Source: Bacillota bacterium
GTDB taxonomy: Bacteria > Bacillota > Negativicutes > DSM-13327
Length of the DNA: 59,862 nucleotides
Direction of reading: 5' to 3'
Assembly (NCBI GenBank): GCA_017889585.1
Contig: JAGFZX010000038.1
Location: forward strand, 1 to 59,862
Notes under the pieces: generated by a model
What the model saw: the letters and a program-made list of their open reading frames with translations, nothing else
Told to the model about the DNA's origin: nothing
Databases searched by the model: none
Program-made: the position numbers and the translations under genes
Shown: piece after piece, positions 9,485 to 17,793 of the stretch
Position numbering within the stretch: the stretch's first letter is position 1
Layout: each line of letters begins with the position of its first letter

Positions 9485-9521
9485 TTAAAAAGGCTCCGAC
9501 GGAAAATCCGCGAAGCCTTGA
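9485..9521 (-). terminator. Rho-independent terminator after the Spo0E-like gene
   Basis: Read on the minus strand, AAGGCTTCG pairs with CGGAGCCTT (one G-T wobble), has inner GGA/TCC pairing, and is followed by a T-rich run. It begins just after the stop of the small Spo0E-like gene. Confidence 0.75.
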
Positions 9522-9527
9522 GGTTAC

Positions 9528-9689
9528 CTATCCAACCTTTTGAATCATGACTAATTTATATAATTCATTTATTGCTTCATCCAGTCTCTGACTAGCCATT
9601 AAAACATCTGGATGTGATATTCCTTTTTCCAGGGCCGCTACATGCATTTCTTGCCGTAAGCGCTCTATCTTACACCATAAACTTTCCAC
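9528..9689 (-). CDS. Spo0E-family aspartyl-phosphate phosphatase-like protein
   Basis: 53 residues. It has the Spo0E-family layout: an amphipathic helix (LWCKIERLRQEMHVAALEKG), a turn (ISHPDVLM), and the diagnostic ASQRLDEAIN helix containing the SQxLD motif. In Bacillus, Spo0E-type proteins remove phosphate from Spo0A and delay sporulation; the target here is inferred. The start is taken as GTG at 9689 with GGGG about seven bases upstream. It has its own terminator and lies between the liv operon and another small gene. A broken relative lies at 48445-48633. Confidence 0.8.
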   Translation of the reverse strand: MESLWCKIERLRQEMHVAALEKGISHPDVLMASQRLDEAINELYKLVMIQKVG

Positions 9690-9811
9690 GACAAATCCCC
9701 TTTTATTTTTCCTTTCATTTTACACATCACCCATTATATGTATAAATCAATGCAAATTCTGTCGAACTAGAGTTCTAAAAAATTTTTTTCCATATATAAA
9801 CACAAAATATC

Positions 9812-9904
9812 CTATGCCAATAAAAGGACCGCCTGCCCGAAGGTAGACGGATAAATAGAAAATTCATTCTTTTTTTGTGCAGCAGGTGCTAAGTGAAACA
9901 TCAT
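9812..9904 (-). CDS. possible 30-residue peptide
   Basis: Two adjacent ATG codons (9904 and 9901) follow TTGGAG at good spacing and open a 30-codon frame ending in TAG, with a hydrophobic tail (GQAVLLLA). A UUCG-loop hairpin (stem CCGTCTACC/GGCAGGCGG) lies inside the frame, so the same stretch may instead be the untranslated 3' end of the next gene upstream on this strand. I do not recognise the peptide. Confidence 0.22.
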   Translation of the reverse strand: MMFHLAPAAQKKNEFSIYPSTFGQAVLLLA

Positions 9905-9989
9905 AATAATATCTCCAATACAATGATTTTATTTTTGCATAAAATCAAAAAATTGCCTCACTCATAAGAACAAAGTAGCTTTTATATAG

Positions 9990-10184
9990 CTAATCGTCAA
10001 CGACCTCTAATATCTTAGTGTTATCATCGGAATCCATAGCACAAATAACATATTTATCTTTATACTTATTAATATCTTGATGAGGCAGCACTACAGTCGT
10101 TTTAAGATCATCTATAAAAACTATCTCTATTATTGTTTTATCACCTTCATTTACGACATTAGTCACTTTACCTGTATTGATCAT
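9990..10184 (-). CDS. small hypothetical protein, 64 residues
   Basis: A strong AAAGGAGG site lies upstream of the ATG at 10184. The protein is acidic and predicted to be mostly beta strands (KVTNVVNEGDKTIIEIVFID, then KTTVVLPHQDINKYKDKY). It has no signal peptide, cysteines that suggest metal binding, or membrane segment. I do not recognise the family. It is divergent from the MFS gene at 10434. It is called real because of its ribosome site and codon pattern. Confidence 0.6.
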   Translation of the reverse strand: MINTGKVTNVVNEGDKTIIEIVFIDDLKTTVVLPHQDINKYKDKYVICAMDSDDNTKILEVVDD

Positions 10185-10433
10185 TGAAAACGCCTCCTTT
10201 TAGCTAATAGTATCTCCATTAAAATATTTTCAATTTGATATATCATAAAAAAAGACATCGTTGGAAGTTCAGCACTTAGGGTAACGTCCGATTAATGGTG
10301 CTTTCAGTACTATAATATAAGAGAAGATGCTTTAAATATTTAATTACGAAGGTAAACCACGAATTTAATCGAATATAGATTTGTGAGCTAAAAATTAGTC
10401 TCCAAAATAGATTATAGAAGACGCAGGTGTTTC

Positions 10434-11627
10434 ATGGAAATTTGGAAGAAAAATTTATATGTTTGTTGGTTTGCTGTATTTATTGTATCCTCGGGGATGA
10501 GTCAAATGGCTCCGTCGCTGCCTCTTTATATTGAACATCTTGGTGTTCATGATATAGCATCGATTGCGAAATGGTCGGGAATTGTTTTCGGGAGTAATTT
10601 TATAAGTTTGGCAATTTTTGCTCCCATTTGGGGTAAATATGCAGATAAGTATGGACGAAAGTCCATGATTTTAAGGGCTAGTCTCTGGCTATCCATTATC
10701 GTGACCTGTATGGGTTTTGTGGACAATGTTTATCAACTAACAGGTCTACGAATATTACAAGGAGCTCTTTCTGGTTTTCAACCAGCAGTCATTACATTAG
10801 TTGCTACGCAAACACCAAACGAACGAGTCGGATGGTCACTAGGTATTCTCTTTAGTGGACAAGTCGGGGGTACCTTACTCGGCCCTTTGTTTGGAGGATA
10901 TCTATCAGAAATAATAGGATTTCGAGAGACCTTTATCTCAATTGGATTTATGTGCTTCGTTGCGTTTATTGCATCCTTCTTGTTCATTAAAGAAAGCAAG
11001 GTTATTACTACTAACCAAATTTCTCTTAACTTTCATGAAGTTTGGGAACGTCTTCCCAATCATAAAATGATGATGTGTTTGTTCATTACCACCTTGGTCA
11101 TGCAACTGGCTCTCATGTCCATACAGCCGATTATTACCGTCTATATTACCCACTTATCTACAGACACAAATCATATTGCTCTCATTTCAGGTGCTGTTTT
11201 TGCTGCTTCAGGACTTGCTAGTATACTCTCTGCCCCTAGGCTTGGAAAAATTTCTGACCAGATTGGACCGCAAAAGGTGTTATTGGTAGCATTAATTGTA
11301 GCGGGAGTGCTCTTCTTTCCCCAAGCATTTGTAGAACATTCTTGGGAACTGGGAATTCTGCGCTTTTTGCTGGGACTAGCTACGGCTGGGTTATTACCTT
11401 CCGTTAATAGTCTTATTAAACAATGTACACCAGATTTAATCACAGGGCGGGCTTATGGTTATAATCAATCCGCACAGTTTTTAGGTGTATTTTTGGGTTC
11501 AGTACTAGGTGGACAAATGGCAGGCACTTTTGGTATTCATTATGTATTTTTCTTTACGGGGACATTATTACTGATGAATGCATTTTTAGTTTATCATACG
11601 ATATACAAAGAGAAGTTTATCGTATGA
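10434..11627 (+). CDS. MFS multidrug-type efflux transporter
   Basis: 397 residues with twelve hydrophobic segments. MFS motif A is present as GKYADKYGRKSM between segments 2 and 3. The antiporter-type motif C region reads GQVGGTLLGPLFGGYLSE. It most resembles the DHA1 drug:proton antiporters (MdtG/NorA type); the substrate is unknown. The start has AGGTG four bases upstream. It is followed by a terminator shared with the convergent phosphoesterase gene. Confidence 0.88.
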   Translation: MEIWKKNLYVCWFAVFIVSSGMSQMAPSLPLYIEHLGVHDIASIAKWSGIVFGSNFISLAIFAPIWGKYADKYGRKSMILRASLWLSIIVTCMGFVDNVYQLTGLRILQGALSGFQPAVITLVATQTPNERVGWSLGILFSGQVGGTLLGPLFGGYLSEIIGFRETFISIGFMCFVAFIASFLFIKESKVITTNQISLNFHEVWERLPNHKMMMCLFITTLVMQLALMSIQPIITVYITHLSTDTNHIALISGAVFAASGLASILSAPRLGKISDQIGPQKVLLVALIVAGVLFFPQAFVEHSWELGILRFLLGLATAGLLPSVNSLIKQCTPDLITGRAYGYNQSAQFLGVFLGSVLGGQMAGTFGIHYVFFFTGTLLLMNAFLVYHTIYKEKFIV

Positions 11628-11647
11628 AATTAGATGGTAAACGCAAG

Positions 11648-11681
11648 AGGCAGACTACCAGTCTATGGTAATCTGCCTTTA
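11648..11681. terminator. bidirectional terminator between MFS and phosphoesterase genes
   Basis: AGGCAGACTACCA and TGGTAATCTGCCT form a 13-base stem with one mismatch and a five-base loop, followed on the plus strand by TTTATTTC. It lies between two convergent genes and can serve both. Confidence 0.8.
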
Positions 11682-11685
11682 TTTC

Positions 11686-12891
11686 TTATTCTAGCAATGT
11701 AAATATACTAATTTCCGGTGGGCAACCAAAACGGAAGGGAAACCACTGGCCTGCACCGCTACTCACATAACCATAAACACCGTTTTGCTGATAAAGACCA
11801 CGCATGTAGGTATACGAGGACTGCAGAGATTTACCCATGATAACAACTTGTCCGCCATGGGTGTGACCAGCCAGAGTTAAAGGAATTTTGGCAGTAAATC
11901 CATCTATAAGAAAATCTGGATGATGGGCAATCAGTACTTTAAAAGCATCGGGCGGGATACCTTGACTTGCTGCCGCAAAACATTGCTGACGTTTACTGTC
12001 GCTTATATTTATACCACCATGGGAAACATTGGCCCATGGATAGTCAACGCCCATAAGATAGAATGGTTGTTGCCCTGGTATAATCAAAGTACTTTTATTG
12101 TCAAGAACCATGAGCCGACTCTTATGCAGCTCGGCTCGAACTAACTCAATGTTGCGAAAGTATTCATGATTTCCATAGCAGAAATAAATGCCATGGGGAA
12201 TCAAAGAATGAAACTCATTGAGCCGATCAATAGCAGGTTTCAGCAACTTAAGATCGTCAACAAAGTCCCCAGTAATAACGACCATATCCGGCTTTTCTTT
12301 GATCATCAATTTTAAGACTGTATCTAATTTTGTTAAATCAAAATACGGACCTAAATGTGTATCACTAATCTGACCAATTTTAAACCCCTTAAGGTTAGAT
12401 GGTAATGTAGGAATAATAATGGAGTGGCGCTCCACAATCATCTCAGTCTGCGCCTCATAAATTCCGCTTGAACTGAGGCCAAAAGCAACTAGAGGAGTAA
12501 GGGCTAGGGTATTATGGAGAAAATCCCGGCGCGTCATTGTTAGAGCCATAGAGCCGGTTTCCTGCATATACGTCTGCTTATTTTCTGTAATCAGCCTATG
12601 TGCTACATATATAAATGGTTGAAAAACGAGAAGTATAATCTGCCCTAATAACCAAGCTAAAATACCATAAACTAAGAAAAGATAAACTTCCTGATCGGGA
12701 ACTGCAAATAGCGGCCGTGTTGACCAGCCATATCCAATTACTACAATTGTGATTACACTAAGAATCAGGTAAGCAAACCTTACAACCTGAATACGATATG
12801 AACGAAACAATCGCGATAACAGCCGATAATTCAGCCAGCTGATAAAGGCTATCAAAGTCAATATGACTAAAGCAGGGTAAATGTATCCCAT
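11686..12891 (-). CDS. membrane-anchored metallophosphoesterase
   Basis: About 401 residues. Three or four N-terminal membrane segments are followed by a cytosol-adjacent MTRRDFLHN stretch (a twin-arginine-like motif, but internal) and then a calcineurin-type phosphoesterase. Metal-binding motifs are all present: ISDTHLG, GDFVDDL, YGNHEYF and LAGHTHGGQV. The layout matches YkuE/YaeI-like membrane phosphoesterases, whose substrates are unsettled. The ATG at 12891 is preferred because GGAGG lies five to six bases upstream. It is convergent with the MFS gene. Confidence 0.88.
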   Translation of the reverse strand: MGYIYPALVILTLIAFISWLNYRLLSRLFRSYRIQVVRFAYLILSVITIVVIGYGWSTRPLFAVPDQEVYLFLVYGILAWLLGQIILLVFQPFIYVAHRLITENKQTYMQETGSMALTMTRRDFLHNTLALTPLVAFGLSSSGIYEAQTEMIVERHSIIIPTLPSNLKGFKIGQISDTHLGPYFDLTKLDTVLKLMIKEKPDMVVITGDFVDDLKLLKPAIDRLNEFHSLIPHGIYFCYGNHEYFRNIELVRAELHKSRLMVLDNKSTLIIPGQQPFYLMGVDYPWANVSHGGINISDSKRQQCFAAASQGIPPDAFKVLIAHHPDFLIDGFTAKIPLTLAGHTHGGQVVIMGKSLQSSYTYMRGLYQQNGVYGYVSSGAGQWFPFRFGCPPEISIFTLLE

Positions 12892-13033
12892 GAATACCTC
12901 CAGAAAATGGGGAATATAAATCATCTTTTATGATTTTTTTCCCTTTATTCAAAAAACAGCTTTAACATCTGCTACACATGACATAGCATATCCATTTCTC
13001 ATTCATTAGAGCCTCTGGTAAATCCCGCCATCA

Positions 13034-13072
13034 TTAAACAAGGACTGAACCTCATTTTAAGAGTCAGCCCTT
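13034..13072 (-). terminator. terminator after the ABC importer operon
   Basis: On the minus strand AAGGGCTGA pairs with TCAGTCCTT and CTC with GAG around a small loop, followed by TGTTTAAT. It begins six bases after the permease stop codon. Confidence 0.65.
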
Positions 13073-13077
13073 CCAAA

Positions 13078-13824
13078 CTACTTGTACTGCCAGTAACACA
13101 TTTTTCTTTCCAGATAATCAATCGTTCCAAATAAAATTAAACCGATAGAGCTTAAAACCATAATACCCGAATACATTTCTAAATAATTTACCCGCATCCA
13201 TGCATCCATGATAAAATACCCCATTCCATACTGGGTTCCGAAGGTTTCCGTGAAAAACAGTACCGATATCGCTGTTGCCATGGCAACTCGCAAGGAAGTT
13301 AAGAAATTAGGCAAAGAAGCAGGAATCAGAATTTCCCGAAAAATATCGATTACGCCTGCGCCTAGAGAATATAACGGATAATAGGTTTCCTTCGGAATAC
13401 TTTTTACACCATCCCTTACCGCAATAATGACCTGAAAAACAATAATCAGAAAGATCATCAGAATTTTTGACAATTCCCCCAGGCCGAATAGTAGCATAAT
13501 AACAGGTAATAACGCAATTTTAGGAATAGGATAGGTTAAATAAACAATCGGGGACAAGATCGTATCACATTTTTCAAAGTAGCCCATACAGTAACCGATG
13601 GGAATACCGACAACCACTGCTAGCAAAACCCCTGCAAGAATGCGCCACAGACTATAAAAACTGTGTATCGCAATTTCAGAAGCAAAAATATTACATAAAT
13701 TCACGATTACTAACCAAGGAGACTGAACAATGGGTAAATTTACCCAAATCGAAGTAACATGCCATAACACTAAAACAATTAATATGCCGGCAGCATGCCA
13801 AACTCTCGTTGTTTTTTTTCCCAT
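13078..13824 (-). CDS. ABC transporter permease, SsuC/TauC type
   Basis: About 248 residues with six membrane segments and the BPD_transp_1 coupling loop (EILIPASLPNFLTSLRVAMATA). It is the channel of a sulfonate/nitrate/thiamine-precursor type importer together with the ATPase and lipoprotein encoded just upstream. The ATG at 13824 has GAGG ten bases upstream and overlaps the end of the ATPase gene by 46 bases; the ATG at 13866 has no ribosome site. The substrate is unknown. Confidence 0.88.
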   Translation of the reverse strand: MGKKTTRVWHAAGILIVLVLWHVTSIWVNLPIVQSPWLVIVNLCNIFASEIAIHSFYSLWRILAGVLLAVVVGIPIGYCMGYFEKCDTILSPIVYLTYPIPKIALLPVIMLLFGLGELSKILMIFLIIVFQVIIAVRDGVKSIPKETYYPLYSLGAGVIDIFREILIPASLPNFLTSLRVAMATAISVLFFTETFGTQYGMGYFIMDAWMRVNYLEMYSGIMVLSSIGLILFGTIDYLERKMCYWQYK

Positions 13825-14573
13825 TTTGACCAATCCTCTTTTATCATTTTTCGTAATGTAAGACATAGCTCGAAAAAATCCCGATGGTTTCGAATATCTT
13901 CTACACCGAACAGAGGATTATCAATTACGGTATTGACCGTCCCTGGAAAAGCGGACATAATCACAATCTTACGGCCTAAATATACAGCCTCCTCCACATG
14001 ATGGGTGACAAGAATCATTGAAACAGAATGCTTGCGCCACACATCTAAAAATACATTTTGTATTTCCTCTCTTGTCATAGCATCCAAAGCAGAAAAAGGT
14101 TCATCCATCAACAGCAAATCTGGCTTTAACAAAAAGGCACGTGCCAAGGCAACTCGTTGCTGCTGCCCACCGCTTAATTCCCTCGGATATCTACTTTCCA
14201 ATCCCCTAAGACCAAGCTGCTGAAGAAGAGCAGCCAAAGCTTCCTTATCCTCAGCATATTTTTTGTTCTTTATTTTTACACCAAGGCGAATGTTCTCAGA
14301 TACATTTTTCCACGGTAAGAGTCCATAGTTTTGTGGAATGAAGCCAATCTTTTGTTTGTGAGGCATAACTGGTTCTCCATTGATTTCAACAGAACCTTCA
14401 AAGTCTTTAATAATTCCAGCTAGTACTTTCAAAAGGGTTGACTTGCCACAACCAGAGGGGCCTATGATGGCGCAGGTTTCTCCTATTGACAGTTCTAAAT
14501 TCATATTACGCAAGGCATCACAGCTATCGCCCAAAGACTTATAAGTAACGCTTAGCTCTTTAATTCGAATCAT
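13779..14573 (-). CDS. ABC transporter ATP-binding protein, SsuB/TauB type
   Basis: 264 residues. Walker A GPSGCGKST (about 37-45), Q-loop FIPQNYGLLPWKNV, signature LSGGQQQRVALARAF, Walker B LLLMDEPFSALD and switch VTHHVEEAV are all intact. The Q-loop with LLPW and the DEPFSALD box are typical of the nitrate/sulfonate/taurine subfamily. The start lies six bases after the stop of the binding-protein gene, with no strong ribosome site, so translation is probably coupled. Confidence 0.92.
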   Translation of the reverse strand: MIRIKELSVTYKSLGDSCDALRNMNLELSIGETCAIIGPSGCGKSTLLKVLAGIIKDFEGSVEINGEPVMPHKQKIGFIPQNYGLLPWKNVSENIRLGVKIKNKKYAEDKEALAALLQQLGLRGLESRYPRELSGGQQQRVALARAFLLKPDLLLMDEPFSALDAMTREEIQNVFLDVWRKHSVSMILVTHHVEEAVYLGRKIVIMSAFPGTVNTVIDNPLFGVEDIRNHRDFFELCLTLRKMIKEDWSKWEKKQREFGMLPAY

Positions 14574-14579
14574 AATAAA

Positions 14580-15533
14580 TTACCGTACAAACCGGTCATC
14601 GACCAGTTCTTTATAAGAATACCCCTTTTGAATTAACTGTCTTGTCTGAAGCCATGCAATAACAGCCTCAATATCTTTAGCGTCAGGTGCTACAGGTTTT
14701 TTATATTGTGGCAAAATAAGAGTTCCTTTCACAGCAGCAGGAAAGCCGCCCTTTTCGATTAATAGATCGATATAGTTTTCCATAGGTTCCTTAGCTAAAT
14801 AATCGATGGCTTTATTATAGGCCCGGTACATCCCTTGAATTTCTTTTTCCTTTTCGTTGACTGCTTTACTCGTAAATATCATAACCCCAGGATTTATACT
14901 GAGTTTATCAGAGCTATTGAGTATCCTTCCACCGTTTTTTACAGCGATGGTTGCCATCGGCTCTGGTAATGTGGCAGCAGCAATTTTACCATTTTGCAGC
15001 ATTTCAAGTCGCGTAGGAATCTGTGGAATCACAATTTTATTAATGTCTGCTGGAGCTAGTCCACCCTCTACCATTACCTTGTCTGTAACATATTCAATAA
15101 TCGTATTTTTAGAGATGGCTACATCCTTACCCTTTAGCTCCTTAATAGACGTCACTGTTTCATCTTTATTAACAACTAACTTATAACTACCAGTCGTTAA
15201 TGAGGTAATCACTGTGTCAAAGCCTCCTGCCTTGGCAAAAGCTTCTGCCAGCATATCTGAAATTTCTCCATCAAGATTACCACTTTGCAGTGCACTATCT
15301 CGATCCATGGCACTTTTAAACGACTTCAGAGTTATGTTTATACCCTCTTCTTTAAAATAACCTTTTTCCTGAGCAATAATAAACGGGATGGAATCTACAT
15401 CTGGCATAAGGCCAATGGTCATATTCTGCAGTTGTCCAACTTTGGGAGCAGTATCTTCTTTTTTATTACTGGTGCAACCTCCTAGCGCAACCATTATAAT
15501 ACCAATACACATTACAGCGATAATTTTTCTCAT
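14580..15533 (-). CDS. ABC transporter substrate-binding lipoprotein, NMT1/SsuA-like
   Basis: 317 residues. Lipoprotein signal with lipobox ALGGC (Cys19). The mature protein follows the NMT1/SsuA fold: IGLMPDVDSIPFIIAQEKGY, then GEISDMLAEAF, then LKGKDVAISKN. It is the receptor for the ATPase and permease downstream. Proteins of this group bind aliphatic sulfonates, nitrate, pyrimidine precursors of thiamine or similar small molecules. No pathway gene nearby identifies the ligand, and no THI-box was seen upstream. Confidence 0.88.
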   Translation of the reverse strand: MRKIIAVMCIGIIMVALGGCTSNKKEDTAPKVGQLQNMTIGLMPDVDSIPFIIAQEKGYFKEEGINITLKSFKSAMDRDSALQSGNLDGEISDMLAEAFAKAGGFDTVITSLTTGSYKLVVNKDETVTSIKELKGKDVAISKNTIIEYVTDKVMVEGGLAPADINKIVIPQIPTRLEMLQNGKIAAATLPEPMATIAVKNGGRILNSSDKLSINPGVMIFTSKAVNEKEKEIQGMYRAYNKAIDYLAKEPMENYIDLLIEKGGFPAAVKGTLILPQYKKPVAPDAKDIEAVIAWLQTRQLIQKGYSYKELVDDRFVR

Positions 15534-15582
15534 ACTACGATCCTCCGCACTTTAGGATATATTAAAAAAAACTACTATTTTA

Positions 15583-15606
15583 GGTTCTAGTTCAGAAATT
15601 AGAACC
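15583..15606. promoter_or_regulatory. inverted repeat GGTTCTA-N10-TAGAACC
   Basis: A perfect seven-base inverted repeat between queD and the ABC importer operon. On the minus strand it is followed some bases later by a T run, so it could end the queC-queD message. It could also be an operator for the importer operon, which starts 50 bases further on. Confidence 0.4.
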
Positions 15607-15664
15607 ATGCTATAATCTTACCGCAAATTTGAAACTTGAGGTAAAGAGAAAGGCCATAATCACC

Positions 15665-16060
15665 TTATTCATGAACTACCTCTACATAGGAATTTGGAGT
15701 TTCCCATAATTTGATTTTTTCAACAATAACACCACGTGATTGTAATTTATCAGTCAAGACATCAAAAATATGAACAGACATATTTTCTGCGGTTGTCCTA
15801 AAGGGAAATACTTCATTTAAAATTTTATGATCTATTTTGTCTATCACTTCAGTCGTCACAATAGCCTTCAGATCAGAAAAATCCATGACCATCCCCTCAT
15901 CTGACCCGCCACTAATCAATTTCCCATTATCACGAGTAACGGTTACCTCCAACTTGTATGTATGTCCATGCATGGTAGCACACTTTCCTGCATGGTTGGG
16001 TAGAAAATGGGCGGAATCAAAAGTAAAAATTTTTGTTGTTTTTATTACTAGACTAGTCAT
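15665..16060 (-). CDS. queD: 6-carboxy-5,6,7,8-tetrahydropterin synthase
   Basis: 131 residues, normal for QueD/PTPS-like enzymes. It converts dihydroneopterin triphosphate to carboxytetrahydropterin in preQ0/queuosine synthesis. Zinc-binding histidines are seen in FDSAHFL (His18) and MHGHTY (His31, His33), with the catalytic Cys27 in AGKCATMHG. Its ATG overlaps the queC stop as ATGA, so the two are co-translated. queE is not in the window. Confidence 0.95.
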   Translation of the reverse strand: MTSLVIKTTKIFTFDSAHFLPNHAGKCATMHGHTYKLEVTVTRDNGKLISGGSDEGMVMDFSDLKAIVTTEVIDKIDHKILNEVFPFRTTAENMSVHIFDVLTDKLQSRGVIVEKIKLWETPNSYVEVVHE

Positions 16061-16716
16061 TGAGTAGCCTCTTTCTTTTCTAAATACTTTTTAAGTCCGG
16101 CACTTCGAAGCTTGCAGGCTGGACATTCGCCACAACCCGCCCCAATAATACCGTTATAACAAGTTAAAGTATGCTGTTGTACATACTCCAATCTGCCTAA
16201 TTGATCAGCCAACTCCCAAGTATCGGCTTTATCTATCCACATTAGCGGAGTATCAATGATAAACCGGTAATCCATGGCTAGATTTAGAGTAACATTCAAG
16301 GATTTAACAAAGACATCACGACAATCAGGATAACCACTAAAGTCTGTCTCGCAAACCCCAGTAACGATATGGCTAATCCCCTTTTGTTTGGCTACCACTG
16401 CCGCAAATGATAAAAACAGCAAATTACGTCCATCCACAAATGTTGTGGGCAGTTGTCCATTTTCACCAGTTTTTATTTCAATGTCACTTCGAGTCAGCGC
16501 ATTAGGAGCCAACTGATTCAGTAGACTCATATCTATAACCATATGAGGTATATTCCACTCTTGGGCGATATTGGTAGCGCACTCAATTTCCTGTTTATGT
16601 CTTTGATTATAGTTGAATGTGATTGCCTCAACTTTATCGAAGTTTTTCATCGCCCAAAATAAGCAAGTAGTACTATCCTGTCCACCGCTAAAAACGACCA
16701 AGGCTGCCTTAGACAT
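16057..16716 (-). CDS. queC: 7-cyano-7-deazaguanine synthase
   Basis: About 219 residues. It uses ATP and ammonia to convert carboxydeazaguanine to preQ0. The PP-loop SGGQDSTT (residues 10-17) and the zinc site C[11 protein letters not shown] near the C-terminus are intact. The ATG at 16716 is chosen because GGGAGG lies eight bases upstream; the longer frame to 16791 would extend before the conserved start. I looked for a preQ1 riboswitch upstream and did not see a convincing one. A TATAAT-like box lies about 110 bases upstream. Confidence 0.95.
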   Translation of the reverse strand: MSKAALVVFSGGQDSTTCLFWAMKNFDKVEAITFNYNQRHKQEIECATNIAQEWNIPHMVIDMSLLNQLAPNALTRSDIEIKTGENGQLPTTFVDGRNLLFLSFAAVVAKQKGISHIVTGVCETDFSGYPDCRDVFVKSLNVTLNLAMDYRFIIDTPLMWIDKADTWELADQLGRLEYVQQHTLTCYNGIIGAGCGECPACKLRSAGLKKYLEKKEATQ

Positions 16717-16979
16717 TACATTGACCTCCCTAAAATTGAAATTTTTCACCGTTTTCAATATGATATGCATAGACACTATGTAGATTTTCATCCATATTAA
16801 TTCAATTCAATAGTAGTTATACTGTTATTATATCAGATTTAGTTTTTATAACCACAAAATCCTCAAATCCATTCTGGTCATCATGCAAATCGTAAACTTT
16901 CTATTAAAAGATAATAGTTCCTAAACATCACTTTAAATCGCGGACTACTTCCCCCTTCAAACTACCAATAAAATAAACA

Positions 16980-17023
16980 GACTCCTACCAGCATACTTAT
17001 CGGTAGAAGTCATTATCTACTAT
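16980..17023 (-). terminator. terminator after the YueI-like gene
   Basis: On the minus strand GACTTCTACC pairs with GGTAGGAGTC (one mismatch) around a 12-base loop. The following bases are TGTTTATTTTATT on this strand, to the left of the stem. The stem lies about 120 bases after the YueI-like gene. Confidence 0.65.
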
Positions 17024-17131
17024 TCAAGATTAGAGTTAACCCCATCGTTCACTATGATTAGTTAAATTATATCGATACCCAATCTGATTGTCGACATCTA
17101 ATTACATTCTGCCCTAGAAGAATGGGTTGTT

Positions 17132-17725
17132 CTATTTCGTGACTTGATGGGCTGGACAGCGTTCTCCACCAATACGATCTAGAAAGGTAAGTTCATTATA
17201 ATTTGGAGACTCCTTAGGATCGATCTTTAAAATTTGTTCAAAGCATTTTTTACATATTTTTTTACCAACCGCGTTAATTAGGGCAGAAGACATCCCAAGT
17301 CGTTTTAAACGGACACTTCGATCTTCAACAGTAATAACCTGCCTCTCTACTGCTTCGTCACTGATCACCAATAAACCAGTTGCCCCCTTAAACTCTGGGT
17401 CACTACGCACTATATAAGGCTTATTCATCTTTGTAGCTAATTTTTTATATTTTTCAATATAGCGGCTACTCATGCTGCCATCAATAATCATCTTAGTAGC
17501 TCTTTTATCTTTTAAAGCTCGAATGACTTCTGGATAAATAGCTGCCTGAGCCACTTGCTTTTGGGAAAGCTGTATAATCATGTTTTCCTTAAACTCACCT
17601 AAATAATACACTTTTTCATCATGTTTAAATTCGGTCACTCCATGTATTCCAACCATTAAAGCCTTTTCAATGTCCCCCTTTTGCCCCCAAGCACTTATCG
17701 CCTCCGACTGCATGTCTTTATCCAT
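17132..17725 (-). CDS. YueI-family protein (DUF1694)
   Basis: 197 residues. The pattern LMVGIHGVTEFKHDE, then YLGEFKENMIIQLS, and a central segment around KMIIDGSMSSRYIEKYKKL matches the YueI (DUF1694) family of Firmicutes, whose function is not established. The C-terminal 50 residues contain CKKCFE and a late Cys (ERCPAH), which may bind a metal and look like an added tail. A GGGGGAG ribosome site lies four bases before the ATG. It is monocistronic. Confidence 0.8.
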   Translation of the reverse strand: MDKDMQSEAISAWGQKGDIEKALMVGIHGVTEFKHDEKVYYLGEFKENMIIQLSQKQVAQAAIYPEVIRALKDKRATKMIIDGSMSSRYIEKYKKLATKMNKPYIVRSDPEFKGATGLLVISDEAVERQVITVEDRSVRLKRLGMSSALINAVGKKICKKCFEQILKIDPKESPNYNELTFLDRIGGERCPAHQVTK

Positions 17726-17793
17726 AGGACTCCCCCATCTTTAACAATCTATTTATCAAGATTATACTTCATAGCTTTTACAATAAATATTTT

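Noticed and set aside
16717-16870. Possible preQ1 riboswitch before queC
   Set aside because: No AGAGGTTCTAGC-like stem with A-rich tail could be found in the leader.
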